The position numbers were made by a program, and so were the translations under genes. A stretch of DNA of 64,000 bases from NCBI GenBank assembly GCA_002105175.1, contig MCGE01000018.1, positions 372,001 through 436,000 on the forward strand, written 5' to 3'. Positions 47,408 through 59,100 of this stretch are shown in pieces. Numbering within the stretch: position 1 is the first letter of the stretch; the number at the start of each line of letters is the position of its first letter. The stretch is from Absidia repens. Taxonomy: Eukaryota > Mucoromycota > Mucoromycetes > Mucorales > Cunninghamellaceae. Below the pieces are notes generated by a model. That model was not told the DNA's origin. It made no database searches and saw only the letters and a list, made by a program, of their open reading frames with translations.

Positions 47408-48389
47408 TCAAGGAGAATGGTGCGATTGGCGGCGACAATGTGTTGACCAGATAGGGGATGTGTGAGAGGGGGAAGAGACTAGCATTCTAAAAAAAAAAAA
47501 AAAAAAAAAAATGGCATGAATAGATCATACATACATTTTTGTTGAAAGAAAGAATTGTTTGTGTTCAACTTACTGATGGCCTCCTCCAGTGATACGGCTT
47601 TCCCAACTGGAGAAAGCAGGACGGAATCCAATAGAGCGGTAATCAATGGCACGAGTGCTGGTGGGTGTTGTCAATGGGCCTGGGGAGAAGCAAAAAAGAG
47701 GTGTTGAAGAAGAAGGGGACCTGGTAGGTCGATTAGAGGGAACCGAGGTATCAATGGCGGTTAGTTCAGGCGATGAATACAGAGTCTTGTTTTGTGAAGA
47801 GGAAGAACAATGGTCGTTGGTTTTTGAATCCATTCCAGATGCCATGATGTCACCACAGTCGTGGGTGGAAGGTTCGGGACGTCGACCAATTTCAAATCGT
47901 TGCACCAATCGGCCTACATGTGACGAATTTCGTCTGATTTGCTGTTGCTGTTGTAAAGAATGAGGCAGTGGTGATCCTGAATAAGAAGGGGTTGGATAGT
48001 GCAGTTTACGATTTGACGTGATGCTAGTGGAGAAAGACCGGGATGGCATGTGCAATGACCGAGGTGTCTCTCTAGAAAATGAATGCGTGCGTGAACGACG
48101 ATGCCGACAAAGTGATGGTGATGCATGGATTGTATTTTCTTTTTTTGCTGAGGTGGTGGTTATTTTTTTTGCCCTTGTTGTCTCTTGCCTGTTCCTGCGG
48201 ATACCTGCCGTGATACCGTCGTTTTCTTTTTGTTGTTTTTTCTGTTGATGGATAATTGCAAGGTTCCAGAATATATTTCATAAATGCAAGAAAAGACCCA
48301 CCGTAAAAGTAGACCACCGTCCCGAAAACAAAAGTCTTGATAAATATATCTATAAATGCGAGATTTGATATTAGTGATAATCGAGGCAT
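47408..48389 (-). CDS. Uncharacterised low-complexity protein
   Basis: The main exon (from about 48250 down to 47574) encodes a basic Ser/Arg/Pro-rich protein with stretches such as LCRHRRSRTHSFSRETPRS, QRFEIGRRPEPSTHDCGD, STPLFCFSPGPLTTPTS and RAIDYRSIGFRPAFSSWES. A donor at 47573 and a T-rich acceptor lead to a last exon (47408-47486) ending CRRQSHHSP-stop. The N-terminus is uncertain. One model starts at the ATG at 48389 (MPRLSLISNLAFIDIFIKTF, hydrophobic) and splices into the main frame near 48245. No domain is recognised. Many SRS/RRS-type sites suggest phosphorylation, possibly 14-3-3 binding, but this is only a guess from composition. Confidence 0.5.
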
Positions 48390-48488
48390 ATTTTTTATAC
48401 TATCCCAGTCAGAAGATAGTTTGATATCTTTTTATTATTTACCAAACAAGAATAAGCACAAATTGAAAATTGATAATAGCATGTGTAT

Positions 48489-48523
<35 letters not shown>

Positions 48524-49045
48524 GAAAACTGAAAAGAAAAAAAAAAAGGCGTATTTATATCGGAGGAGCGCTGGCAATAAAATTTTTAAATTTTCGATTT
48601 AACTATCAATTTGCTCTATAAATATTTCTTCTTGGAGTACATTTGCCAGTAACAGCAACATTTCTTTGATTCCACTACTAGTTACTACACCTTTAAAGCA
48701 CAGTACAAAATAGGGACTAGCACGGGGTTTCAATTATTTCAGGAACGGACTATGACAAATCAGTGCAATTTATCTGTATTAGTTTTTATGTAATGGATGA
48801 ACTCTCACAGATGTTAATAAATGTAAATATAAAATGCTTATATGAAAGTTTTATAAATAAGAAAATAAAAAAATACATGTGAACTCTGCCTACCACTACC
48901 CATTTCGTCGTAACCATAGTGTGAAACTTCGGCATTTGAATTTGAGCAAGGTTTTTTTTTTTTTGGGAAGAGCCAAGACATTTCGATTTTCTTGTCCCTT
49001 TTTTTTTCTTTTTTTTTTCCCTCTCTATTTTTTTCAAGTTATCAA
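48390..49045. other. Divergent intergenic region
   Basis: Contains a 32-nt A run at 48490-48521 and pyrimidine-rich leader DNA before the next ATG. No supported gene. Confidence 0.5.
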
Positions 49046-50427
49046 ATGTCTAGAAAGCAAGACACTTATAATCATTCACTTACTAGTCCCACTCCTATTT
49101 CTTCTTTATCAGAAACACCATCAGCCCCACCATTATACGAAGCACCAAATGACAGTCCAATTGCCACAACCACAGCATCGCCTGCACCACTTGACTATGG
49201 CGATGCTATCACAAAAGTAGATCCCAGCCTGCCATTCAGCTTCCAACAGCCAGTCGCCAAAAAGACTGAAATCATCAGCCATGCCCGGGATCAATCTATA
49301 TCCGCTTTCAATCCGTCGGCATCAGCAACCGCAATCGACTTTGATCAGTACCGATCTACCTCTGATCACGACCTCGTAGACACTACTGGAAACTATGATG
49401 GTATAGAAGGGGATCAGGAACCATTGCTGAATTCTTACGATCAGCAAGAACATCAGGTGATCAATTTACAACTTTTTCAACACGAAAATACGACCCCACC
49501 ACCGCCCAACTATTCTCAGTATCATGCCCAATACCAAACCAACAAAACAGGGCTTCTTTCCCGTGATCGTCATTTAAATCAGGATGGTGAAGCTTTGACT
49601 CAATTCTTCCAAAAACACAATATCCCACCTCATATGAAAATCCGATTCTATGGTAAGCCTAATGATAAATAACACCAATAAACTTGGTTGTATATGCTCA
49701 CGTCCTTTCCTTTTTCTCTTTAGGATACCATGATGAAACATATTATAAATCGAAAAATGTTCGCGACAAACACGGCCATTGGAAAGAACAACGAAAACCG
49801 GTGACGAAGCGGGTGGAGGACTTCAATTTTGACCTTGATTGCAGTGATCTGGTGTCTGATCAATGTCAACGTGTGTATGTACTACCTGATCCAAAAACGG
49901 GGCAAATCAAGACCGTCCGACAACTGTGTGATGACTATGTACGTGAAGCGACCCAATTCAAGGAAATACAATTGACCAAAGTGATCAACTGGGATTTTGC
50001 ACAACTCACCCAAGGTAATTTATCAATCAACCAACCAAAAAGGTTTAGGTAAACATTAGTTTTGGAATGGCATCTCGCTAACTCGCTGCGTTTATTTGTT
50101 GCTATTATTATTATTATTATAGCATTTACTACTGCCATCCGTAGTCATGGGTATTATCACAATGTGGCCATCTCATATGAATTGACAGACCACATCATCA
50201 CCATCAAGACCGATTCGAAACTTTCAAAATTGGCTGACCATTGGGCTGTCCGACTCTTCTTTTACATTACCTGTCTGTATATATTTACTTGGCCCTATCT
50301 TTGGTTTTGCAGAAAGAAGTTTGGTTATGCGACATTGAAAAGTGAATGGAAAATGAAAGTTACGGAACGTGAATGGCATGATCAACATCTTCAACAAATC
50401 CTTGGCCAGATTTCCCCTATTCAATAA
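49046..50427 (+). CDS. Uncharacterised fungal membrane protein with two PPxY motifs
   Basis: Three exons (49046-49652, 49724-50014, 50123-50427) give 400 aa. The N-terminal half is low-complexity and holds two PPxY motifs, SAPPLYEAP (about residue 26) and PPPPNYSQY (about residue 155). The conserved part begins NIPPHMKIRFYGYHDETYY and continues with KRVEDFNFDLDCSDLVS, PDPKTGQIKTVRQLCDDYVR, and a hydrophobic hairpin or single helix LFFYITCLYIFTWPYLWFC followed by KKFGYATLKSEWKMKVTERE. I do not recognise a named family. PPxY motifs in fungal membrane proteins often bind the WW domains of the Rsp5/Nedd4 ubiquitin ligase, so an adaptor or substrate role is possible. No signal peptide is visible, and no break is seen. 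Confidence 0.75.
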
Positions 50428-50709
50428 TATACCAATGCTCCATTTTTTGTCTATTTTACATAGTATGCATAGTTTCCTTCATCGAGTTTAGTTTATTGGG
50501 GCTTTATGCCTTTTTATTTTGTATTATGTGTTTTGATTTTATGTTTTACAATAAAAAACCGTTTGTATTCTATGATTATTATTATTTTGTATTGAATGAT
50601 GGTTAGCAGATTTGGCATTGCATTGTAGAAAAAAAAAAGTGTATAATTTTGATAATTTGGCTGGGATTCGAGGAACATGTCATAGAAACTGGAATGGACC
50701 AAGCCAACC
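50428..50709. other. Intergenic
   Basis: 3' flank with AATAAAA near 50551 and no coding signal. Confidence 0.5.
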
Positions 50710-50739
50710 AAATTAAATCTCGTCCACGTGGATTTTCTT
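50710..50739 (+). repeat. 5' fragment of the dispersed repeat, cut by a transposon-like element
   Basis: AAATCTCGTCCACGTGGAT matches the start of the repeat family (AAATCCCGCCCACGTG) and stops about 12 bp later, exactly where the inverted-repeat element begins. No pyrimidine tract or core follows directly. Confidence 0.45.
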
Positions 50740-51425
50740 TAGGGACATGTACAATTTTCGCACATACTCTTTCGAAAAGCCGGAATTTGAATGTTCCAGG
50801 TGCGCTAGCCAAGATATATTATAGCCTTCGTACGTACTGTCAGAAAGTCAAAAAAAAAAAAAAAAAAGCAAGGTTATTGTTGCTTTTTTTCTCTAGTACC
50901 ACTGCACATCCCTTTTAGATTTTATTTTCATTGACCTCTTTCCCTGTTACTTCTTATTATTTATTACCGCATCGTTATCCTTTTTATCGTATTATATCAC
51001 ACCACTTTTCATTTTATTATCGGTCCATTATCTTTTTTTCCTAACCTTTGCTAATAAACAATGAAAAAGATCTTTGTAACAATTTGTATGTACATATGCT
51101 GTGTAGTGATGTGACTTATGTGGGTATTGTTTATTTATACCATGTAGACCTTAGCTTATAGATATATGACATGTAATGCCATGGATAATCGCAAATTGGA
51201 CAGTTTGAATGTTTGTGCTTTTTTTATAGTCATTGTGTCTCGGTATGGCTTTTTTTCACAAAATTATAATTGTTGCTCTCTCTTTTCTTTAATTTTTGAG
51301 AGTGCTGTACGTGCAGGAACAGTATAGTGGTACAGTAGTACAGTATGTGCAAAATGAGTACTTGCAAAGCTATAACAGAATCCGGCTTTTTCGAAGAGTA
51401 CGTGCGACAATTGTACGTGTCCCTA
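50740..51425. mobile_element. Short terminal-inverted-repeat element (Tc1/mariner-like MITE candidate)
   Basis: The left end starts TAGGGACATGTACAATTTTC and the right end, on the other strand, starts TAGGGACACGTACAATTGTC. The match runs about 45 bp with three substitutions and two single-base shifts. Both ends are bounded by a TA dinucleotide, as expected for a TA target-site duplication. The 686-bp interior has no transposase-like ORF, so it would be non-autonomous. The ends differ mainly by C/T and G/A changes. Inference rests on ends and TA only. Confidence 0.65.
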
Positions 51426-51754
51426 ACAATACCCATTTTTTTGTACTGCTATTCTATGTATTGCCACATCTTATCTCGACCTTTGCATAGTTGTTATTAT
51501 CAAATCCATACACGGATCGCACTTTATTTTATTCTCACACGCTATAGAAAAAACATATAAATACCAAACATTTTTTTATATCAAATAGACCCTACTGCGA
51601 TTCGCTGGAGCTTTTGGAAATCTATTGATTTACTGGGTGACAGAGGTTTCTTTACTGAGTGTGGGTGTTGATGGGATGGGATTAAAGACTCCTCCATGTC
51701 GCACTATGGTGGGTAGCCGCTTGGGGCCGAACTGCCGTGCATTTAGGGGAAAAA

Positions 51755-52530
51755 AAATCGATTCAGACTCAGCACACATGATTTCTATTTTTTTTTTTTT
51801 TTTGGCTTCAATTTTTTTTTTTCCTTTTTTCTCTTTTTTTTCCTTCATGAAAGTCTGAATGATAAGATGGCAAGGCTCATTGGGATACTAATGATCTAGG
51901 ATTAGTGTTAGAACTTGAATTAGAGGTATTTTTAAAAATGCAAATCAAATATCATGGGGAAACCCTTTCATTTTGGAACTAGAATCTGAGGGCACCTGTA
52001 GTTAACTTTTTGGTGCCTTCATTAGTGTTTAGTATTTTAGTCTGTCCATAGCTTGTAACTAAATCTGAATAAAATATGTTTATCTTTACTTGCTTCAATG
52101 AAAAATGTTTCAGTAATTTCTATCATTCCTTGTATACTACTAGCGATCCCATTTACATACTGTTATAAAAGTTCTCTTCAATGCATTTGGTCATTTGGAG
52201 CATCCACTGACTTAGTTTAGCAATAATTTATCCATTGTTTGTTTCTATACTTGAATAAATATGTCTTTTTTTACTTGCTTCAATGAAAAATGTCCAAATA
52301 GTCTCACTCATGTAATGTGCAATAGATCGCCTTTTTTACTACCATCTCCTTTGATTAGTGTTAATTGTTGTTGCGATTTAATAACATATGTCCCTTTAAT
52401 CTTTCTCATGCCTTGTATTTTACATTTTTATTAGCTCCAAATTTACAATAGTATCTTTAGCTTATGTTGACCATTCTTCAGCTCAAATACTATCTATTAG
52501 TCCCTTCATAAACATACATATTTTCCCTCC
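51755..52530 (+). repeat. Dispersed repeat copy 6 (diverged, internally duplicated)
   Basis: A degenerate box (GCACACATG near 51771) and pyrimidine tract (about 51786-51845) lead to the core with ATGGGGAAACCCTTTCATTT at 51953-51972, then CTGAATAAAATATG near 52064 and TTGCTTCAATGAAAAATG. The AATAAA plus TTGCTTCAATGAAAAATG module occurs a second time at about 52252-52292, so part of the unit is duplicated in tandem. The left hairpin arm is eroded. Confidence 0.7.
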
Positions 52531-52682
52531 TCCTCCCCTCCTAATATTCAAAAATAAAGGCAAAATGCAGAAAAGATAGTTTTTATTTCAAAGGGACTGA
52601 ATAATTCATTCTATTGGAATCAATCATACTAACTAATACATAACAATGAGCTCTACACTAAAGGGACCTATATAACAATCGT

Positions 52683-52760
52683 CTACCGAGTCAATACCAA
52701 AGTATCCAAATCGAGGATATCTTTATGGAAGCGAAAGAAGAATGTGAGCTGTTGGAGGAC
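52683..52760 (-). pseudogene. Isolated exon-like fragment
   Basis: After a good acceptor (TTTTTAG at 52761-52767) the minus strand reads VLQQLTFFFRFHKDILDLDT and five more codons before a stop at 52683-52685. It sits between repeat copies 6 and 7. A second protein-like piece, PPSLKDAMYILKTQMGLNRF, lies at about 52860-52920 on the same strand at the tail of copy 7. They may be ends of one gene broken by the repeats; no family is recognised. Confidence 0.25.
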
Positions 52761-52884
52761 CTAAAAAGAAAAATAGGTCAGCCAATCAATTCAAAATATG
52801 TAACAACAATCGGCAAATGTATTTTTGATCGCCATTGTTAGTCCCCTCCCCCTTATAAAACGGTTTAATCCCATTTGAGTTTTG

Positions 52885-53420
52885 AGTATGTACATGGCAT
52901 CCTTGAGTGATGGCGGCTCGATGCTTGATGGTAGAATATATATATAAAGGCTAACATAACAGTACTGTACAAAGCATGAGAAAGTCAAAAGGGATATCTT
53001 TGACTTAAACACACAAGCAGTCGACACTAATCAAAAGGGGATGGCAGTATGAAAGAGATCAATTGCGAAAGGCATGAGAAAAGACTAATGGGATATTTTT
53101 CATGGAAGTAAGTAAAAAGAGATATATTTTATTCAGTTATATATAAAAGAAAACTGTGGACAAAATAATATTAAACTAAGCTATTGGAGGCTCGAAAAAG
53201 CAAACTAATGTCGGTCCTAGATCCTGAATCCAAAATGAAATGGTTTCCCCATGCATCTTATAGTCCCTGAGCGGAACCCCCTTCTAAACTAGCCCTGACA
53301 CTAAGCTAAGATCACTATAATTTCAACGAGGTTACAATGGTGAAGAAAAATGAAAAGAAAGAAAAAAGAGAGAGGTTAAATATTAAATAAAAATTCACGT
53401 GTGCGGAATTTAAAATGTTG
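52885..53420 (-). repeat. Dispersed repeat copy 7 (inverted relative to the others)
   Basis: Read on the minus strand: a CCGCACACGTG box near 53400, a pyrimidine tract, GTGTCAGGGCTAGTTTAGAA, hairpin core with GATGCATGGGGAAACC (about 53232-53285 on the plus strand), CTGAATAAAATAT near 53130 and a shortened tail. The 3' end faces copy 6, so the two copies are tail to tail. Confidence 0.78.
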
Positions 53421-53906
53421 TCTGGCCTCTTCAGAGGATTTGGCCATTTTCAAATGATTCCGAGTGATTTCATTGTGGTCGTTCCCATTAAGTGATAATT
53501 AGTTGATCAATATGGGTCGCACCCCGAAGTCCCGTACACCCAAAATGCTACTGTGTTACTAGTATATATATATAAAAAAGGTAACATGCTAATAGTCCTA
53601 TTTGCACTGTAATGTAAATAATTTATTTGATGATCGCGGCAACAGATGTCTCCGTTCCGATGCCGAAAATCAAAGCTTTTCTCAACACACCCTGAAGTAA
53701 TCCCACAATTAACCATAAGGACGCTCGTTTCTGTCTTCAGGATCCCTCAAAAACACGAGGTAGAAAAGGAAGAAAAAAAAAAAGACAGGCATCAAATACC
53801 CCAGTTCCATGCCATACAATATAGGCCCGAAATAAAAACCAATATAAAAGCAACAACGAAAAAAGACAAGTAATTTTCAGAAGACAATTGACATTATAAT
53901 GTTTAT
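53421..53906. other. Intergenic, cyclin 3' flank
   Basis: No supported gene. A short TA microsatellite lies near 53562-53573. Confidence 0.45.
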
Positions 53907-55203
53907 TCAATGTAAGCTAAAGCTCTGATTACGATACTGTAATGCAAAGATAAAACTATCTACACCACCAGTAATGTCCAGCATATCCACAACTATCATA
54001 ACTACATGTTCTTGAAGCTTCCTTTCTAGCAAAATAGCAATCACCCGAGTCGAGTATTGATAGCAAATGTAAGTAATAGATAAAGCAGTAATGACAGTGG
54101 CAGTGTACATAATGCAGATGGATACGGCCGTTTTTGCTAATAATTTCATGGCTTCAAATGGTCGAAGTGAAAGTCCAAGGCGTTTGACGTAGATCGGATT
54201 AAGGTGTTGACTAAGTACGTTGATGCTATGATAAGATAATGACATGACAGATGGCTGATCACCAATCATGAATTGTCGCAAGTGAATCCGGAATTCCAAA
54301 TAGTGACAAAAGTTGTAATAATCATGTTCGGATACATAAAATGAATAATCCATTTCGTCTAAAAATCGACCTTCGAGTTGATTTAGGTTCTGACAAGAGT
54401 AAGTGTATTGCGTTGCTTCAGCCCAATCTGAATTCGTCCATGTAAGGTCTGCCCTATAAACAAAGAAAACAAGAGAACTTTTTAAGCACACGAAACACAA
54501 CAACGATATTACCCCGCTCTCTCCGCCCCACCGTTACATACACTTGGCAACTTACAAATATTTATCTGCAACAATAATGCTTGCCATAAACAAATCTCGG
54601 ATGAGCCAATTTCCAGTGATGAGGTGTCTGCCGGATTTGGATTTTAAAGAGTGCATACGACGACGACGCCGAGAGAAAAATTGATCAATATACCAAAGAC
54701 AGACAATCAGAGATGAGTAGGTAATTTGAGCCCTTGTCAGTGTCTTGTTGATAAACTTAATATTTGCTTGGTATGATTCCAAAGTAGAGGTCAATAGAGT
54801 TGGTGAAGGGAGTGCCAAAAGGCAATCATTCCCACTCATGAGGCCCGCTATGAATACTGCTGCCAGATCTATTTGAAAAGGTAATCAGTTAGTCTTTAGC
54901 TACAAGTACTACCAATGGTGACTTTTTTGAGGGGAGCCTTACCAATTAGTTCCATGGGAATTTTGATATATCGATGATAGTGAAAGTCTTGATGTTGTAT
55001 AGTGCCCAGAATATGCTGAAATGCTTCCAGTTTTCCATATTGCTATCGTAAACAAAAGGAAAGGCAGTGTTAGTTTTGATCTTTATAAACAAGAAAAATT
55101 AGTTTTGTATACTTACTGATGATTGTATATCAACAAACTTGAATTTATCCTTTTCTGATTGTTGCTTCCGTATATTGGACCGTTTCAAATTTCTTTTGGA
55201 CAT
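53907..55203 (-). CDS. Cyclin-domain protein (fungal cyclin, Pcl/Cln-like)
   Basis: Four exons (55117-55203, 54943-55042, 54556-54868, 53907-54453) give 348 aa starting MSKRNLKRSNIRK. The cyclin box covers about residues 60-220: ITYSSLIVCLWYIDQFFSRR is the first-helix region, LIRDLFMASIIVADKYLADL the MRAIL-like helix 3, then TWTNSDWAEATQ, LNQLEGRFLDEMDYSFYVSE and YYNFCHYLEFRI. The spacing TW.N..WA......LN.LE..FL...DY...V matches the fungal PHO80/Pcl-type cyclin fold, which activates a cyclin-dependent kinase. Whether the partner is Pho85-like or Cdc28-like cannot be told. The C-terminus contains hydrophobic stretches of unclear meaning. The gene is tandem with IRE1 and 354 bp downstream of it. 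Confidence 0.75.
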
Positions 55204-55557
55204 TTGGTAAGTGAGGAGAGTGAAAAGAATTGAAAGCAGCGCTCCTTTTTTTTAAGACCAGTGCGGTGTTTCAACCGAGATATTTTCCTGTTTGCCTAAA
55301 TTTGCTGACATCCATCCGGACGCTCCTCCAACGCCCTGTCATTCCCAGAACCTGTCTCCAACTCAAATCCATCAATAGTCTTTTCATTTTTCAATTCCCT
55401 CAAAATAATACAAATAATAAAAAGTCATGTTGCCCCAGTAGCAGATTGTTCAAATTTATTGAGACTATTACAAGAATAATAAAAGGCTGTGATTGATAAC
55501 GATGATTTTATTAGTAGTTGTAGGGGGAGAGGGGTAACAAAGGTACTATTCTAACAG
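55204..55557. promoter_or_regulatory. Short spacer between IRE1 (3') and cyclin (5')
   Basis: 354 bp holding the IRE1 terminator region and cyclin promoter. AATAATAAAA phrases occur on both strands. No further gene. Confidence 0.5.
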
Positions 55558-56126
55558 CTAAAAATATTGTCTTAATGCACCTTCATGAGTCAGTGCATCA
55601 TCGTTGCTAATAATATGATAGGTATGTAAGAGTAAACGAGGGAATCTAGCTGTAAAATAATAAAGGTATTGATCGGGGGGTTCACCAAGAGCGCGTTTGA
55701 CCGGGTCTGGTAGATCTTGCCAATGATGTTTCTAAAAAAAAATGATTATATTAGTAGCTGATTTCATAATTTGATTTATTCTCAGGGCTTTTTTTCTTAC
55801 CTTGTTTCGTAGAGCGCGAAGTAAATCCCGTACCCGTTTTCCGTCATACTTCCTGAATTTTCCCAAATCGTTGACAACAACACGATCAATTCTACGATAC
55901 CAATCATAGCCAACAATCTTCTTGGCATCCTTTTCCAAGCATTGTAGCAGTGGTGACGGAGGGTCGCGCTGCTCCACTTCAAACCGATCCGAGGCATCTT
56001 GTAAGAAGGATAGCCGTTTTGATGTCGACCAAAAGAAGGGATGTGCCAGTACCTTATCCGCTGTAGGCCTAAATGATATTAGCAAATATAAAATCAGTTT
56101 GTCATATGTAATATGCCTCCCACAGC

Positions 56127-56163
<37 letters not shown>

Positions 56164-59100
56164 CTCATTTTCATCAATTTGGGGTAATCCTTTACCTTGA
56201 TCTAGGGTTGGTGTTGATCATTGAATCGATAAGATCCATAGCTTCCATGCCGTCTTCACCCATATCTTCCAGTTTTGTAATGTCGTAGTCACCTTTCAAG
56301 ATGTTGTTCTCCCGTCCAAATCGATTCCCAAAGGGATGATCACCATTTGATAGCACATAATAGAAGATGCACCCTGCTGAAAAGATATCGATCGCCCTCG
56401 TTGCCTTCACCCGTCCAATACGATTGGGATCCATATCGCTGCCATTCCCATTGCTGCTGTTGCTGAAACTTGTATGATCTGATGACGAAGCAGACGCTGC
56501 CAGCGCCCCTGCCAGTAGTTCAGGTGCCCGCCACCCCGATGTTCCCGCTGGTGATGCAGCTGTGTAATGGAAGCTACTTTGCTCGCCGTCTAACTTTTTG
56601 CATAGCCCAAAATCAGATATAAGGATTCGTATTGCCGGGGTATCGTTGGACGTTTGATGCTTTGTTGGTGCTAGTAGAATATTTTGCGGTTTGAGATCAC
56701 GGTGCACAATTTTGAGAGAATGAAGATGTCGGATGCCACTGGTGATTTGATACAATGTATTGGCTGGATCCATTTGGTCGTACAACTTCATGTCGGGTAT
56801 AGATAATGAGCGATCCATGCAGTCTTGTAAAGAACCAAAACAAAGTTCCAGAGCAATATACAAAAAACGATCCGACTCCTCCTTGTAAAAATACCGAATG
56901 ACATTGGGATGATCATCACTTTCTTGAAGAAGTTTCACCTCTTGGTAGGCCACATCGTAAAAATCGATCAAAAGTCGCTTAACTGCCACTGCCCGCCCGT
57001 CAAAGATGCCTTTATACACCACAGTACCATGACTACCATATCCTTGATAATTATAAGATGAAAAAAAAAATCAGTATTATAGAATGACTACTCTGTATCT
57101 TTTGTACTTACCTAATACTGATTCCGAAATATCCAGGACACTTGACTTTGTTGGTTGAAAATCTTGTAAATCCATCCCAGTCGCCTTTAAAGAAGATGTA
57201 ACTGTGTGAGAGGGGGGTATGTTGTGTTCGGAGATGTCTGCTTTTCCATTTTTATCAGGTGCAGTAGTTGAAAGAGAGCTTGAAGAAAAAGAATTTGATA
57301 GTGAGGTTTTGTTGCCATTCAAAATTGTGTTGGATGAAGTGCCAATTGCTGTTGTTGCTTTCGAAAGTTGTGAATCACTGTCATAAGTCGTAGTTGTAGA
57401 TGATGTATTACCGGGTAAGTTGGTGGGATTGTTCCTGATATATCGATCCACTAAAGGTACAATACGCCGTACATAGAATTGCCACCCACGTTGGTAATTC
57501 ATGAACCCAAGAGTCAAAAGAATAATAACATACAGTTGCCCATATTCACTGATTCCACTGCGCAAAAGGTCAAGTGTGCTGTTGCCAGCAATATTGTGCA
57601 TATCGTAATAATCTGGCGATCCGTTAATGGATGGTGAAGCATCAATCGACGGAGGTGGCAATAAAAGCGAATCAACCAAATTTTGTCCAACCAGTCTATC
57701 TGCTTTGTTTTCGGTTTTGTCGGATTGTTTATCGAATTCTGCATTGCCTGAATCGATCAGCCTTGCGCCAGATATTTGTTTGGGCATGATGAATGATTCC
57801 TTCGCTAATTGGACCAAAGGAAAGTTCCCCGAAGATAATGCATACAGTGTACCACCATGAATGCCGACATAAGCTGTATTTTGTTGATGAGGATTGAATT
57901 TCTTGATCAGATCGCCAATAATAGGCTCGTTGATTTGAGCGGGAGGTGTTTGCTTGGCAAGTATTAAAGACGAGTCGGGGGTGCGATAAACATCGAAGAC
58001 AGCAACAACTGGATATGGAAGGTCCGTTGTCCAATACCATTGACCTTGATGAGTAGATAAAACGTGAGCACGATATTTTTTTATTGTTCCTTTTCTTGTT
58101 GATATAATTACCTGTTGTGCGATTGATAGCTGTAATGGCTTGATTGGTATCAGGGGCGATATAAGGATCCGAGTCGCCCATGTTTTTTGGTAAATCCCAG
58201 TTCATCGCATTCGGTTCATATTCACTGTAAGTAAAGCGCCAATGCATATTCTTCTTTTGATCACTGATGCGTACCTTGTATTCTATCAAATAATAATAAT
58301 AATAAAGTTAGTATCTCAGTCCAGTCTGATAACCTATTTCATTACCATTCCTAGCAAGATACACTGTGTGTGAATGAGGGAGGCGACTGGACGCCATCAT
58401 ATAGTCAAAATCAGAACCATGAAGATCAAATTTGCGTAAAATATTGCCATTAATAGGATCTAATGCAATCATCATTGTCGATTTTTCGCCCATATAGACC
58501 ACACCATCTTCTGTAATAAAGGGACGATCAACAATACTCTTCATAGTGAATGGTAATTTCTACAAAACGAAACAATCAATTTTAGTATATACGGTATAAT
58601 GTAAACACAGTCCCAACGCTTTGTTTATATGTATATACCTGAATAGATTCGCCATCAACGTGTAGATATAAGCTGCCACCATTGACAGGTTCTATAATAT
58701 AGGTAACATTGTAATTTTGAGGACCATTCCATAAAAACCCTGCCGCTTTTTTATTGCGCAAGTCGAGGCTATTGTCAAGTAAAGGCGCCTTGTTGTCAGT
58801 TGTTGTGTCATACTGGTATTCGTTGTCATTGTCATTGTTGTTGTTGTTGTTGTTGTTGTCGTCGTCGTCGTCGTCGTCGTCGTCTATCAGTTGGTCGGAT
58901 AAATCTGGCAAATAGGATAAAGGCTTTGATTTCTGTCGATGTAAATCCGGTACGAAACGGCTTCGATAATTCGCATTTGATTTCACCAATGAGGCTTGAT
59001 GTCCACCGCGAGCTGTCCAATAGACTCGACCATTATATCTATCTATACCACGAATAGAGCCATCCAATGAAGTAGCAAGAATGATATCCATAAGAGTATA

